Shown here one piece after another: positions 48,796-62,485 of a stretch of 64,000 nt of DNA. The stretch spans positions 124,001-188,000 of the forward strand of contig JBKBHI010000002.1 of the NCBI GenBank assembly GCA_046297835.1. Reading direction: 5' to 3'. The notes below the pieces were generated by a model. The model saw nothing but the letters and a program-made list of their open reading frames with translations, ran no database searches and was not told the DNA's origin. This DNA comes from CAMAVH01 sp046297835. Its GTDB lineage: Bacteria; Pseudomonadota; Alphaproteobacteria; SMXQ01. Both the position numbers and the translations under genes were made by a program. Numbering within the stretch: the stretch's first letter is position 1; the number at the start of each line of letters is the position of its first letter.

Positions 48796-50157
48796 TCAGG
48801 CTTTGGCGCGCAGCCGGCCCCACACCAGCAACGGGACGCCCAAAAGCACGATGCCGAGGCCGAGCAGCGACGGCAGGCCGGCATAGGTCATGCGGGCGAA
48901 ATCGATGCCGGAATGCAGCATGTAACCGCAAGTCAGCACGAAAACCGCCGGCGTGACCGGATAGAGCGGCACACGGAAGGGCCGCGGCGTCTGCGGATCG
49001 CGCACCCGCAGCACGAAGACGGACAAGGCCACCAGCAGCATGAAGAACCAGAACACCGGGGTGACGTAATTGACCATCGCTTTGACGCCATCGAGCGTGA
49101 TCGCCCCGACCACGACCAGGGCCAGAGAGATCGCGCCCTGCACCAGCAGGGCGGCGCGCGGCGTGTCGTGCTTGGGATCCCACGCGCCGAGGGCGGCGAG
49201 CGGCGCGAAGTTCTGGCCGAGGGCGTAATTGGTGCGCGCCCCCGTGAAGATCGTCGCGTTGGCGGTGGACAGCGCCGCCAGAATCACCGCCAAGCTCAAC
49301 ACCAGCGCGCCGGCCGCCCCGAATTCGCGGCGCATCAGCTCGGCGCCGATCGTCGTGCCCTGGCGCATGCCGTCGAGCCCGAGCACGCGGAGATAGGAGA
49401 CGTTGACCAGCACGTAGAGCAGCGTGATGAGCAGCAGGCTGACCACCATGACGCGGACCATGTTGCGCGCCGGATTCTTCACCTCGGCCGAGAGATAGGC
49501 GGCCTCGTTCCAGCCGCCGTAAGTCAGCAGGATGAAGATCATCGCCGCGCCGATGGCGGTGGCGGGCGCGGCCGAGCCGGCGGCCGGGGCGGCCGGCGCG
49601 CTCGCCGGTGGCAAGCCATTGATCAGCCCGCCGAGGATGGCGGCGACGAGGATGATGATGATGCCGCTCGACAGCAGGTTTTGCAGCGTCTTGCCCGGTT
49701 TGGCCCCGAGCAGGTTCGCGCTCGTCAGTACGATCACCGTCAGCGCCGCGTAGATCGCCGAACTATAGGTGCCGAGGCTGTAGAGCTGCGTCGCGTAGTC
49801 GCCGAGAATGAAGCACACCAGCGCGATCGCGCCGGTCTGGATCACGCCGAGGCGCGCCCAGGCGAAGATCAGGCCGACGTCGCGGCCGAAGGCGCGGGTG
49901 ATGAAGTGATATTCGCCGCCGGCGCTGGGATAGGCGCTGGACAATTCGGCGTAGCACAACGCGCCGATCAGCGAGATCAGGCCGCCGCCGGCCCATAGCA
50001 GCAGCACGTCGCGCTCGCTCGCCGCGTTCATCGCGACGAGCGCCGGGAAAGTGAAGATGCCGATGCCGACGACGATGCCGACGATCATGGCGATGGCGTC
50101 GAATTGCGACAGGGACTGGGTCGGCTGGGACGCCGGCGTCGCGACTTGCTGGGTCAT
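48796..50157 (-). CDS. APC-family amino acid permease
   Basis: The 453-residue membrane protein has 12 hydrophobic segments. Family marks are IVGIVVGIGIFTFPALVAMN in TM1 and LCYAELSSAYPSAGGEYHFI in TM2, which resemble the APC amino acid/polyamine antiporters, and NFAPLAALGAWDPKHDTPRA. A second N-terminal frame start is not needed. It would import an amino acid by cation symport or exchange. The substrate is not predictable. Confidence 0.87.
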   Translation of the reverse strand: MTQQVATPASQPTQSLSQFDAIAMIVGIVVGIGIFTFPALVAMNAASERDVLLLWAGGGLISLIGALCYAELSSAYPSAGGEYHFITRAFGRDVGLIFAWARLGVIQTGAIALVCFILGDYATQLYSLGTYSSAIYAALTVIVLTSANLLGAKPGKTLQNLLSSGIIIILVAAILGGLINGLPPASAPAAPAAGSAAPATAIGAAMIFILLTYGGWNEAAYLSAEVKNPARNMVRVMVVSLLLITLLYVLVNVSYLRVLGLDGMRQGTTIGAELMRREFGAAGALVLSLAVILAALSTANATIFTGARTNYALGQNFAPLAALGAWDPKHDTPRAALLVQGAISLALVVVGAITLDGVKAMVNYVTPVFWFFMLLVALSVFVLRVRDPQTPRPFRVPLYPVTPAVFVLTCGYMLHSGIDFARMTYAGLPSLLGLGIVLLGVPLLVWGRLRAKA

Positions 50158-50194
50158 TCAGAACTCGCTGTGCGGGGGATGAAGAGATGAAACG

Positions 50195-51016
50195 TCAGGG
50201 AGATGAAACGCGGCGCGCGATCCACGGCGTCTCGCCGGCGGCGGCGCGCGCGACGCCTTTGATGAGATCGCCGTCGATGCGGCCGTCATAGGCGCGCCCG
50301 GCGAGGGAAAAACCGATCTTGTCGCCGAAGAGGCGCGCGTCGGCCGCCTGGACGCCGTCGGCGCTGACGGTGATTTTCTGGAAGCTCTGGACGATCTCGA
50401 ACCGCTGGCCGTTGTCGCCCTGCCAGCGTCCGGCGACCTTGGCCGGCACGATCCAGAGATAGGCGTTGCTCTCGTAATGCGTGTGCTGCGAGACCATGCG
50501 GACGCGCTCGTCCGGCGTCCAATCGCCCATGTCGAAGTCGTGGCTGACGACGCGCGTGCCGGGCTTGAGACCGAGCACCTTGGGCCGGAGCTGAAGATTG
50601 ATGTCCGGCAGCAGATACATGGTCAGCACGGTGGCGCGAGCAAAATCGGTCTCGAACAGGTCGCGCTGGAAGAATTGCGCGCGATCCGCGACGCCAGCCT
50701 TGCGGGCGTTCTCGTGCGACTCGGCGATGCGCTTGGGATCGAGATCCACGCCGAACCCTTCCGCGCCGCGCAGCGCGGCGGCGACGACGAGGCGGCCGTC
50801 GCCCGATCCGAGATCGATGACATAATCGCCGGCCCCGACCTTGGCGAGATCGAGCATGGTCTCGACCACATCCTTGGGCGTCGCCACATAAGGCACGTCG
50901 CCGACGAACGTGCCGCTCGCGTCCTGCGCGGCGGCCGGGAGCGCGCCGGCAAAGGCCCCGGCAGCGGCGATGACGATCGCCGCGAAACCGCTCCGGACCT
51001 CCTGAGCCAGCTGCAT
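50195..51016 (-). CDS. SAM-dependent methyltransferase-fold protein with signal peptide
   Basis: The 273-residue protein begins with a predicted signal peptide (about residues 1-30: AAIVIAAAGAFAGALPAAAQ, likely cleaved after AAA-Q-D). The mature part has a class I methyltransferase motif I VIDLGSGDGRLVVAAALRGA, the acidic end of strand 2 in GVDLDPKRIAES, and motif ATVLTMYLLPDINLQLRPKV. SAM is not known to be plentiful in the periplasm, so either the N-terminus is a membrane anchor or the protein has lost catalysis. The C-terminal half (about residues 180-273) is a separate beta-rich region. Confidence 0.8.
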   Translation of the reverse strand: MQLAQEVRSGFAAIVIAAAGAFAGALPAAAQDASGTFVGDVPYVATPKDVVETMLDLAKVGAGDYVIDLGSGDGRLVVAAALRGAEGFGVDLDPKRIAESHENARKAGVADRAQFFQRDLFETDFARATVLTMYLLPDINLQLRPKVLGLKPGTRVVSHDFDMGDWTPDERVRMVSQHTHYESNAYLWIVPAKVAGRWQGDNGQRFEIVQSFQKITVSADGVQAADARLFGDKIGFSLAGRAYDGRIDGDLIKGVARAAAGETPWIARRVSSP

Positions 51017-51115
51017 GAAACACCCCCTGATGACGTCGGCGGCCCCTACCTGAGGCCGCGGCGGCGAAGTCTAGGGGCAAAAGCCGGGGCGGCCAAGCCA
51101 CCCCCGCCAGCCCGC

Positions 51116-51151
51116 CTTCACGATCCTGTGGGCATCCGCAGGACCGTGAAG
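51116..51151 (-). terminator. Hairpin after gltB
   Basis: CTTCACG and TCCTGTGG pair with CCGCAGGA and CGTGAAG around a GCAT loop, with one internal mismatch. It lies 17 bases past the gltB stop and is probably its terminator, although no T-run follows. Confidence 0.55.
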
Positions 51152-51167
51152 ACGCTAGGGCTTAAGA

Positions 51168-55730
<4,563 letters not shown>

Positions 55731-55744
55731 GCGCTGTCCTCCCC

Positions 55745-57199
55745 TTAGGACACGGCGGCCATGGCCGGCGCGACGCGCGCTTCGGCCTTGGCGGCGAGAT
55801 GATTGTGGATGCATTCGGCGGCGTCGCGGCCGTCGCGGATCGCCCAGACGACGAGCGACGCGCCGCGCACGATGTCGCCGGCGGCGAACACGCCGTCGAG
55901 ATTCGTCATCATGGTGCGGTAGTTCACCTTCAAGGTGCCCCAGCGCGTGACGGCGAGCTCCGGCGCGCCGAACAGCGTCGGCAGGTCTTCCGGATCGAAG
56001 CCGAGGGCCTTGATCACCATGTCGGCCGGCACGTTGAAATGCGAGCCGGGCAGCACCTGCGGCGTCTGGCGGCCGGTGGCGTCGGGCACGCCGAGATGGA
56101 TGCGGCTGGCGCGCACGCCGGTCACCTTGCCGTCGCCGAGATAGGCTTCGGGCTGGGCGAGCCAGACGAACTCGACGCCTTCTTCCTCGGCGTGCTTCAC
56201 CTCGCGCTGCGAGCCCGGCATGTTGGCGCGGTCGCGGCGATAGAGGCATTTGACCGATTTGGCGCCTTGGCGGATCGCCGTGCGCACGCAGTCCATGGCG
56301 GTATCGCCGCCGCCGATGACGACGACGTTCTTGCCTTCGGCGTTCAGCGTGCCGTTCTCGTAGGCCGGCACCCTGTCGCCGAGGCCGACGCGATTCGACG
56401 CCGTCAGGTAATCCATCGCCGGGAAGATGTTGGCGAGGCCCGCGCCGGGCATGGCGGCGTCGCGCGCTTTATAGACGCCGGTGGCGATCAGCAGCGCGTC
56501 GTGCTTCTTGCGCAGCGCGTCGAGCGAGGCGTCGCGGCCCACCTCGAACCCGAGATGCAGATGGATGCCCGACTGTTTCATCAGATCGGCGCGGCGCGCC
56601 ACCACGTCCTTCTCCAGCTTGAAGCTGGGGATGCCGTAGATCATCAGGCCGCCGACGCGGTCGTAGCGGTCGTAGACATGGACCTCGTAGCCCTTGGCGC
56701 GCAGCTGCATGGCGGCAGCCATGCCGCCCGGGCCGGCACCGATGATGGCGACCGACTGGCCGCGCTCGCGCTTCGGCTTCACCGGCTTGACCCAGCCCTG
56801 CTCGAAGGCGGTGTCGGTGATGTATTTCTCGATCGAGCCGATGGTGACGGTGCTGTGGCCCGACTGTTCGAGCACGCAATTGCCCTCGCACAAACGGTCC
56901 TGCGGGCAGATGCGGCCGCAGATTTCGGGAAAATTGTTGGTCGCCGAAGACGCCTCGTAGGCTTCCTCGAGGCGGCCCTCGGCCGTCAGCTTCAGCCAGT
57001 CGGGGATGTTGTTGTTGACCGGGCAATGGACCTGGCAGAACGGCACGCCGCACTGCGAGCAACGGCTCGCCTGCGTCTTGGCCGTCGCGTCGGCGAAGTT
57101 GCCGTAGATTTCGTCGAAGTCGCGCTTGCGCTCGGCGGCGACGCGCTTGTCCGGCATCTGGTTGCCGATCTTGACGAACTTCAGCATCTGCTGCGCCAT
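55745..57199 (-). CDS. gltD: Glutamate synthase small subunit
   Basis: The 484-residue flavoprotein has N-terminal cysteine clusters (CSQCGVPFCQVHCPVNNNIP, then CGRICPQDRLCEGNCVL) binding two 4Fe-4S centres. The FAD site is VAIIGAGPGGMAAAMQLRAK and the NADPH site VVIGGGDTAMDCVRTAIRQG. It passes electrons from NADPH to GltB. It is the first gene of the gltD-gltB operon. Confidence 0.97.
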   Translation of the reverse strand: MAQQMLKFVKIGNQMPDKRVAAERKRDFDEIYGNFADATAKTQASRCSQCGVPFCQVHCPVNNNIPDWLKLTAEGRLEEAYEASSATNNFPEICGRICPQDRLCEGNCVLEQSGHSTVTIGSIEKYITDTAFEQGWVKPVKPKRERGQSVAIIGAGPGGMAAAMQLRAKGYEVHVYDRYDRVGGLMIYGIPSFKLEKDVVARRADLMKQSGIHLHLGFEVGRDASLDALRKKHDALLIATGVYKARDAAMPGAGLANIFPAMDYLTASNRVGLGDRVPAYENGTLNAEGKNVVVIGGGDTAMDCVRTAIRQGAKSVKCLYRRDRANMPGSQREVKHAEEEGVEFVWLAQPEAYLGDGKVTGVRASRIHLGVPDATGRQTPQVLPGSHFNVPADMVIKALGFDPEDLPTLFGAPELAVTRWGTLKVNYRTMMTNLDGVFAAGDIVRGASLVVWAIRDGRDAAECIHNHLAAKAEARVAPAMAAVS

Positions 57200-57730
57200 G
57201 GCGCGCCTCTCTCTAATTGCTCGGTCTTGCTAATTGCTCGGTCTTGCGGACCCGATCTCATGGACGCCGCCGGAACCCTGGCGGCAAAACGGAGGTCGCC
57301 GGCGGGCTTCTACCCGACGCGCTCCTCCCTGGCCTTCGAACTGATCGCCCCCCTCCTGGCGGCGCGCCGGACGTCTGGACGGCGTCGATGCACGGGCACC
57401 CGCTCGTCCTTCCATCTGCCGAAATCCGCCGGCGATGGGCTTTCGCCCTCAATAGGCCAGTTTAAGCGCTGGCGCGAGGACAAACTCGAACCAAGGTCAA
57501 TATATGTGACCTATCTGCCGGGGAAAAGAAGATTCTTCAAGAAATCTCCGCCTTTAGCTGTCGCGACCGCCTCATAAATTGGTCACATACCGGACCTAAT
57601 TTTCTGATTCGCCGCTCACAGGGCCGGTGGTATAAGCCCCAACGCATCAAGAATTCGCGTAATTTCAAGGCTGTAGGGCGATCCCGCCGCTGTCCGACAG
57701 CGTAAATTCCCAGCTTGGCCAGGAGTCGCC
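57200..57730. other. Gene-poor region with a 17-base tandem repeat
   Basis: TAATTGCTCGGTCTTGC occurs twice in a row at 57214-57247. The rest of this divergent gap between gltD and uppP shows no supported gene; the short open frames here lack a ribosome site and family resemblance. AGGAG at 57720-57724 is the uppP ribosome site. Confidence 0.6.
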
Positions 57731-58564
57731 GTGAGCGTTCTGAACATCATCGTGCTCGCCTTGCTGCAGGGGCTCACCGAGCTTCTGCCGATCAGCTCCT
57801 CGGCCCATCTGATCCTTGTGCCCGTGATCACCGGCTGGCCCGACCAGGGGCTGATGGTAGACGCGGCGCTGCATCTCGGCACCTTCTGCGCCATCGCCCT
57901 CTATTTCTGGCGCGACTGCCTGGCCATGCTCCTCGGCGTCCTGAACCTGCTGCGCGGCAAGATCACGCCCGGCGCGAAACTGATGGGTTTCGTCGTCATC
58001 GCCACCATTCCGGCAGTGATCGTCGGCGTGCTGATCAAGGATTATGCCGAGACGGCGCTGCGCTCGGTCGCCATCGTCGGTTGGACGGCCACCATCTTCG
58101 GCATTCTGCTCTATATCGCCGACCGCTGGGGCGTGCGGCTGAAGAAGGTCGAGCACATGACTTGGCAGGCGGCGCTGATCGTCGGCCTGGCGCAGTGCCT
58201 GGCGCTGATTCCCGGCACCAGCCGTTCCGGCATCACCATGACCGTCGGCCGCGCCATGGGCTTCGAGAGGCGCGACGCGGCGCGCTTCTCGTTTCTCGTC
58301 TCGCTGCCGGTGACGCTCGGCGCCGGCCTGCTCGGCGTCTATGAGCTTTCCAAGGGCGCCGAAGCCGGCGCGCATCTGCACGATGCGGCCTTCGCCGCTG
58401 GCGGCGCGTTCTTCGCCTCGCTCGCCACCGTGGCTTTCCTGATGAACTGGCTGCGCACGGCGAGCTTCACGCCCTTCGTGGTCTATCGCGTGGCCCTCGG
58501 CATCGGCCTGCTGATCTGGGTGTATGGCTTTGGCGGTCCGCAATTCGCGCCCGCCATGCACTAA
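57731..58564 (+). CDS. uppP: Undecaprenyl-diphosphatase
   Basis: The 277-residue inner-membrane enzyme starts at GTG 57731, with AGGAG 6 bases upstream. Signatures are LALLQGLTELLPISSSAHLI, with the catalytic Glu and Ser region, and PGTSRSGITMTVGRAMGFER, with the catalytic Arg. About eight hydrophobic segments are present. It recycles undecaprenyl pyrophosphate for peptidoglycan and LPS carriers and gives bacitracin resistance when overproduced. It converges on the NDUFA9-like gene with a 9-base gap. Confidence 0.95.
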   Translation: MSVLNIIVLALLQGLTELLPISSSAHLILVPVITGWPDQGLMVDAALHLGTFCAIALYFWRDCLAMLLGVLNLLRGKITPGAKLMGFVVIATIPAVIVGVLIKDYAETALRSVAIVGWTATIFGILLYIADRWGVRLKKVEHMTWQAALIVGLAQCLALIPGTSRSGITMTVGRAMGFERRDAARFSFLVSLPVTLGAGLLGVYELSKGAEAGAHLHDAAFAAGGAFFASLATVAFLMNWLRTASFTPFVVYRVALGIGLLIWVYGFGGPQFAPAMH

Positions 58565-58573
58565 CGCGCGCGG

Positions 58574-59521
58574 CTAGCTGGCGTAGACGCCGCCGCCTTT
58601 GCGGAACCGCGCGAGATAGGTCGGCAGGATCGCTTCCGCCGCCGTCGGGGTGATGCCGAGGGCGTCGAAGCCGAGCGCGCCGTCGGCCGCCACATTGTCG
58701 ATCCGCAGCAGCTTGGCCTGATCGCGCGTCAGCAGCGGATCGCCGAGCGGGAACAGCGGCGCGAAGGTGCCGATGAGATCGGCGACGAAGAACGGCACCG
58801 GCAGCAGCATCGCCTCGCGTTCCGTCTCGGCCAGCACCAGCCGCATCAATTCCTCGAACGTGTAGACCGTGGGCCCGCCGAGCTCGAACGTCTTGCCCGC
58901 CGCCGCCGGATCCGTCAGGCCCTTCACGATGGCGTCGGCAACGTCGCCGACATAGACCGGCTGATATCTCGTCTCGCCGCCGCCGAACAGCGGCAGCGCC
59001 GGCGACAGGCGCGCCATAGCGGCGAAGCGGTTGAAGAAATCGTCCTCGGGGCCGAACAGCACGCTCGGCCGCAGGATCGTCGCGCCCGGGAAGGCGGCGC
59101 GCGCCGCCGCCTCGCCCGCCGCCTTGGAGCGGGCGTAGGCCGAGGGCGAGTTCGCATCGGCGCCGATCGCCGAAACCTGGACCAGCCGCGCCACGCCGGC
59201 GGCGGCGGCGGCCTCGGCGACGATCTCGGCGCCTTTGGCATGGACGGCGTCGAAGCCATGGCGGCCGCGCGGATACATGATGCCGACGAGATTGACCACG
59301 CCATCGGCCCCGGCGACGGCGGCGGCGACCGCCGCCTCGTCGAGCACGTCGGCAGCGACCGGCGCGATCTGGCCGACGTCGCCGCGCGGGCGCAGGAAGT
59401 CGGCATGGCGCGGCGAGCGCACCGCGACGGTCACGCGCACGCCGGCGCGGGCCAGGCGCTGCACCAGATGGCGACCGATGAAACCCGAGCCGCCGAACAC
59501 CGTGACGCGCTTGATCGCCAT
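58574..59521 (-). CDS. NDUFA9-like complex I NAD(P)-binding protein
   Basis: The 315-residue SDR-like protein starts at ATG 59521 (MAIKRVTVFGGSGFIGRHLV, cofactor loop GGSGFIG). NLVGIMYPRGRHGFDAVHAK, VQVSAIGADANSPSAYARSK and FNRFAAMARLSPALPLFGGG match the bacterial relatives of complex I subunit NDUFA9, common in Hyphomicrobiales. It binds NADPH and stabilises the peripheral arm in mitochondria; in bacteria its role is inferred. Complex I genes themselves are not in the window. Confidence 0.9.
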   Translation of the reverse strand: MAIKRVTVFGGSGFIGRHLVQRLARAGVRVTVAVRSPRHADFLRPRGDVGQIAPVAADVLDEAAVAAAVAGADGVVNLVGIMYPRGRHGFDAVHAKGAEIVAEAAAAAGVARLVQVSAIGADANSPSAYARSKAAGEAAARAAFPGATILRPSVLFGPEDDFFNRFAAMARLSPALPLFGGGETRYQPVYVGDVADAIVKGLTDPAAAGKTFELGGPTVYTFEELMRLVLAETEREAMLLPVPFFVADLIGTFAPLFPLGDPLLTRDQAKLLRIDNVAADGALGFDALGITPTAAEAILPTYLARFRKGGGVYAS

Positions 59522-59784
59522 GACGAATTTCCCCTTTCGGCCCCTGCAGGGGCCGGCAAAACTGACTGCAGGGTGAATATGCGCTCGCGCGGGCAGCGTC
59601 AACAGCGCCGCGGCAGGCCCTCCCGATGCCGGCCAAGCGCTTGAGCTAGCCGGCTTTTCCCGGCCCGGCCGGAACCGATTTTCCGCCGCCCGCCGCCACC
59701 CGCCCGTTGACTTTCCCCGCGCCGCCGTCTATCCAAACCGGCTCGCGGCGGACCCTACCTGCCGGCGCGTGTCCGAGCCTGTGT

Positions 59785-59871
59785 GCCCAGGTGGCGGAAT
59801 TGGTAGACGCACTAGCTTCAGGTGCTAGCGGGGGCAACCTCGTGGAAGTTCGAGTCTTCTCCTGGGCACCA
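59785..59871 (+). tRNA. tRNA-Leu(CAG)
   Basis: This 87-base tRNA has acceptor stem GCCCAGG/CCTGGGC, discriminator A and an encoded CCA. The D-arm is TGGCGGAATTGGTAGACGC and the anticodon arm ACTAG-CTTCAGG-TGCTAG, anticodon CAG, reading the leucine codon CUG. A long variable arm (CGGGGGCAACCTCG) and T-arm GTTCGAGTC confirm a class II leucine tRNA. It lies just before the RNase D gene. Confidence 0.97.
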
Positions 59872-59894
59872 ACTCTTCAAAAGCGGCGGACGCA

Positions 59895-60518
59895 GTGGCC
59901 AACTATCTCCATCAGAACGACCTGCCCGACGGCCTCAGCTTCGGCGCGAGCGTCGCCGTCGATTCCGAGACCATGGGCCTGCGCCATGTGCGCGACCGGC
60001 TGTGCCTGATCCAGCTGTCGGCCGGCGACGGCGACTGCCATCTCGTGCAATTCCCCGGCCCGCAAGCCCAATTGCCTTATAAAGCGCCCAATCTGGTCAA
60101 GCTGCTGACCGATCCGAACGTCGTGAAACTCTTTCATTTCGCGCGTTTCGACGTGGCCGCGATCAAGCTTTACCTCGGCGTCGACTGCACGCCGGTCTAT
60201 TGCACCAAGATCGCCTCGCGGCTGGTGCGCACCTTCACCGACCGCCATTCGCTGAAAGATCTCTGCCGCGAGTTCGCCGGCGTCGATCTGTCGAAGCAGC
60301 AGCAAAGCTCGGACTGGGGCGCGGCGACGCTGACCCCCGAGCAGCTCGATTACGCCGCCTCCGACGTGCTCTATCTGCACGCCATCAAGGCCAAACTCGA
60401 CGCCATGCTGCTGCGCGAGGGCCGCATGGAGCTGGCCGAAGCCTGTTTCCGCTTCCTGCCCGCCCGCGCCGCCCTCGACATTTCCGGCTGGGCCGAAGAC
60501 GACATCTTCGCCCACTAG
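59895..60518 (+). CDS. rnd: Ribonuclease D (exonuclease domain only)
   Basis: The 207-residue DEDD exonuclease has the acidic motifs VDSETMGLRHVRDRL (DxE), FHFARFDVAAIKLYLGV (Asp) and QLDYAASDVLYLHAI (YxxxD). It lacks the C-terminal HRDC domains of full-length RNase D (about 370 residues), the usual short form in Hyphomicrobiales. It trims the 3' end of tRNA precursors and starts at GTG 59895, after GGCGGA, 24 bases past tRNA-Leu, whose transcript may run into it. Confidence 0.88.
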   Translation: MANYLHQNDLPDGLSFGASVAVDSETMGLRHVRDRLCLIQLSAGDGDCHLVQFPGPQAQLPYKAPNLVKLLTDPNVVKLFHFARFDVAAIKLYLGVDCTPVYCTKIASRLVRTFTDRHSLKDLCREFAGVDLSKQQQSSDWGAATLTPEQLDYAASDVLYLHAIKAKLDAMLLREGRMELAEACFRFLPARAALDISGWAEDDIFAH

Positions 60519-60692
60519 GCCGCCGCGCCGCCCGTCCGGTCGGAAAACCCAGGGATTCCGCCGTTTTACGCCCTTTCCCTCGCCGCAAATCTTTGATTGA
60601 TCCGGGCGAAGGGAGTAAACACATATGACGACGGGTGCGCGGATCTCCCTCCGCCCCGCCCGCACCCCCTGTGACCGGCTCGGCGAGAGGAC

Positions 60693-61751
60693 ATGAAAGC
60701 TCGGACGGCCAAACCCCGCGCGGCCAAGCAGACGCCCAGCAAGGGCGGCAAGGTCATCGCCCTGAAAACGCGCCGCCCGCTACGCGGCGCGCCGAAGCGG
60801 CACGGCGATATGGCCGCGGCCCAGCGCGTCTTCAGCCTGGAGGCCGATGGCATCGCCGCCCTCGCCGGCGCGCTCAACGCCGATTTCTCGCGCGCCCTCG
60901 ATCTCATCATGGCCTGCCAGGGCCGCGTCATCGTCACCGGCATGGGCAAGAGCGGCCATGTCGCGCACAAGATCGCCGCCACGCTGGCCTCGACGGGCAC
61001 GCCCGCCTTCTTCGTCCATCCCGCGGAGGCGAGCCACGGCGATCTCGGCATGATCGCGCGCGGCGACGTGGTGCTGGCGCTGTCCAATTCCGGCGAGACG
61101 GCGGAGCTGAGCGATATCGTCGCGCACACGCGCCGGTTCCGCATTCCGCTCGTCGCCGTCACTGGCCGCAAGCCCAGCTCGCTCGCCGACAACGCCGACG
61201 TGGCGCTGGTGCTGCCCGCCGCCGCCGAAGCCTGCCCGATGGGCCTCGCGCCGACGACCTCCACGACCATGACGCTCGCGCTCGGCGACGCCATCGCGGT
61301 CGCGCTGATGGAGCGGCGCGGCTTCACCGCCGACGATTTCCAGATACGCCACCCCGGCGGCAAGCTCGGCCGCCAGCTCCTCAAAGTCTCCGACATCATG
61401 CATGCCGGCAGCGAACTGCCGCTGGTCGCGCCGCAGACGACGATGGACAAGGCGCTGATCGAGATGACCGCCAAGCATTTCGGCTGCGTCGGCGTGATCG
61501 ACGCCAAGGACAAGCTGCTCGGCGTCGTCACCGACGGCGATCTGCGCCGCAACATGTCGCCGAAGTTGCTGGGCAAGACCGCCGAACAGGTGATGACCGT
61601 CTCGCCCGTCACCATCCGCCCGCAAGCGCTGGCCGACGAGGCGCTCGGCGTGATGAACGCGCACAGCATCACCACGCTGTTCGTCGTCGACAGGGGCAAG
61701 ACCGTGGGCATCCTGCACGTCCACGACTGCTTGCGCTCCGGGCTCGCGTGA
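60693..61751 (+). CDS. kdsD: Arabinose-5-phosphate isomerase (KdsD/KpsF)
   Basis: The 352-residue protein has an N-terminal SIS sugar-isomerase domain (GRVIVTGMGKSGHVAHKIAA, then ALSNSGETAELSDIVAHTRR) and two C-terminal CBS domains (about residues 230-345). It converts ribulose 5-phosphate to arabinose 5-phosphate, the first step to Kdo of LPS. AGAGG precedes ATG 60693. It heads kdsD-lptC-lptA-lptB, with overlapping junctions. Confidence 0.95.
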   Translation: MKARTAKPRAAKQTPSKGGKVIALKTRRPLRGAPKRHGDMAAAQRVFSLEADGIAALAGALNADFSRALDLIMACQGRVIVTGMGKSGHVAHKIAATLASTGTPAFFVHPAEASHGDLGMIARGDVVLALSNSGETAELSDIVAHTRRFRIPLVAVTGRKPSSLADNADVALVLPAAAEACPMGLAPTTSTTMTLALGDAIAVALMERRGFTADDFQIRHPGGKLGRQLLKVSDIMHAGSELPLVAPQTTMDKALIEMTAKHFGCVGVIDAKDKLLGVVTDGDLRRNMSPKLLGKTAEQVMTVSPVTIRPQALADEALGVMNAHSITTLFVVDRGKTVGILHVHDCLRSGLA

Positions 61752-61771
61752 ACCGGCGCGGAACCGCACAT

Positions 61772-62485
61772 ATGGCCGACGACGACGCCAGCGCAACGCC
61801 CGCCGCGCGGCTCCCCGCCGGGGAGATCGGCGCGACCGCGCGCGCCGTCCATCGCGCCCGCCGCGGGCGCGAGACGCCGCGTCGCGGCTATTCGCGCTTC
61901 GTCTCGCTCGCCAAGCTGGTGCTACCGACCGTCGCCGTCGCGCTGATCGCCGCCGTGCTGGTGTGGCCGCAACTGCAATCGCGCGAGGGCGGTTTCAGCT
62001 TGGGATTCGCCGACCTGCGCATCGGCGACGCCGAGCGCCTGCGCATGGTCAATCCGCGCTACACCGGCCTCGACCAGAACAACCTGCCTTACGAAGTGAC
62101 CGCCGAGGCCGCCAACCAGGACTCGCCCAAGGCCGATGACATCGGCCTGGAGAAGCCGAAAGCCGACATGGTCCTGTCTGACGGCACCTGGATCGCGATC
62201 GAAGCGCCGCTCGGCAGTTACGGGCAGAAGTCGCAGATGCTCGACCTCTCGGGCGGCGTCAATCTGTTCCACGATTCGGGCTACGAATTCACCAGTCCGA
62301 CGGCGCGCATCGATCTCGAGAAGGGCATCGCCGAAGGCAAGGAGCGCATCGTCGGCCACGGCCCGTTCGGCGAGGCCGAAGGCGAGGGCTTCCAACTGCT
62401 CGACAAAGGCAAGACGATCGTCTTCACCGGCAAATCGAAGCTGCTGCTCTATCCCGAAGGCGAAAGCGCGGGGCAGAAGCCGTGA
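61772..62485 (+). CDS. lptC: LptC, LPS export bitopic membrane protein
   Basis: The 237-residue protein has one N-terminal membrane helix (about residues 45-65: LVLPTVAVALIAAVLVWP) and a periplasmic beta-jellyroll (LRIGDAERLRMVNPRYTGLD onward). It bridges LptB2FG in the membrane with LptA. ATG 61772 is preferred; an in-frame GTG at 61748 would overlap the kdsD stop (GTGA). The stop overlaps the lptA start. Confidence 0.9.
   Translation: MADDDASATPAARLPAGEIGATARAVHRARRGRETPRRGYSRFVSLAKLVLPTVAVALIAAVLVWPQLQSREGGFSLGFADLRIGDAERLRMVNPRYTGLDQNNLPYEVTAEAANQDSPKADDIGLEKPKADMVLSDGTWIAIEAPLGSYGQKSQMLDLSGGVNLFHDSGYEFTSPTARIDLEKGIAEGKERIVGHGPFGEAEGEGFQLLDKGKTIVFTGKSKLLLYPEGESAGQKP

Noticed and set aside
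57217..57465. An 82-codon plus-strand frame upstream of uppP
   Set aside because: It starts inside the 17-base repeat, has no ribosome site and reads as low-complexity shadow sequence.
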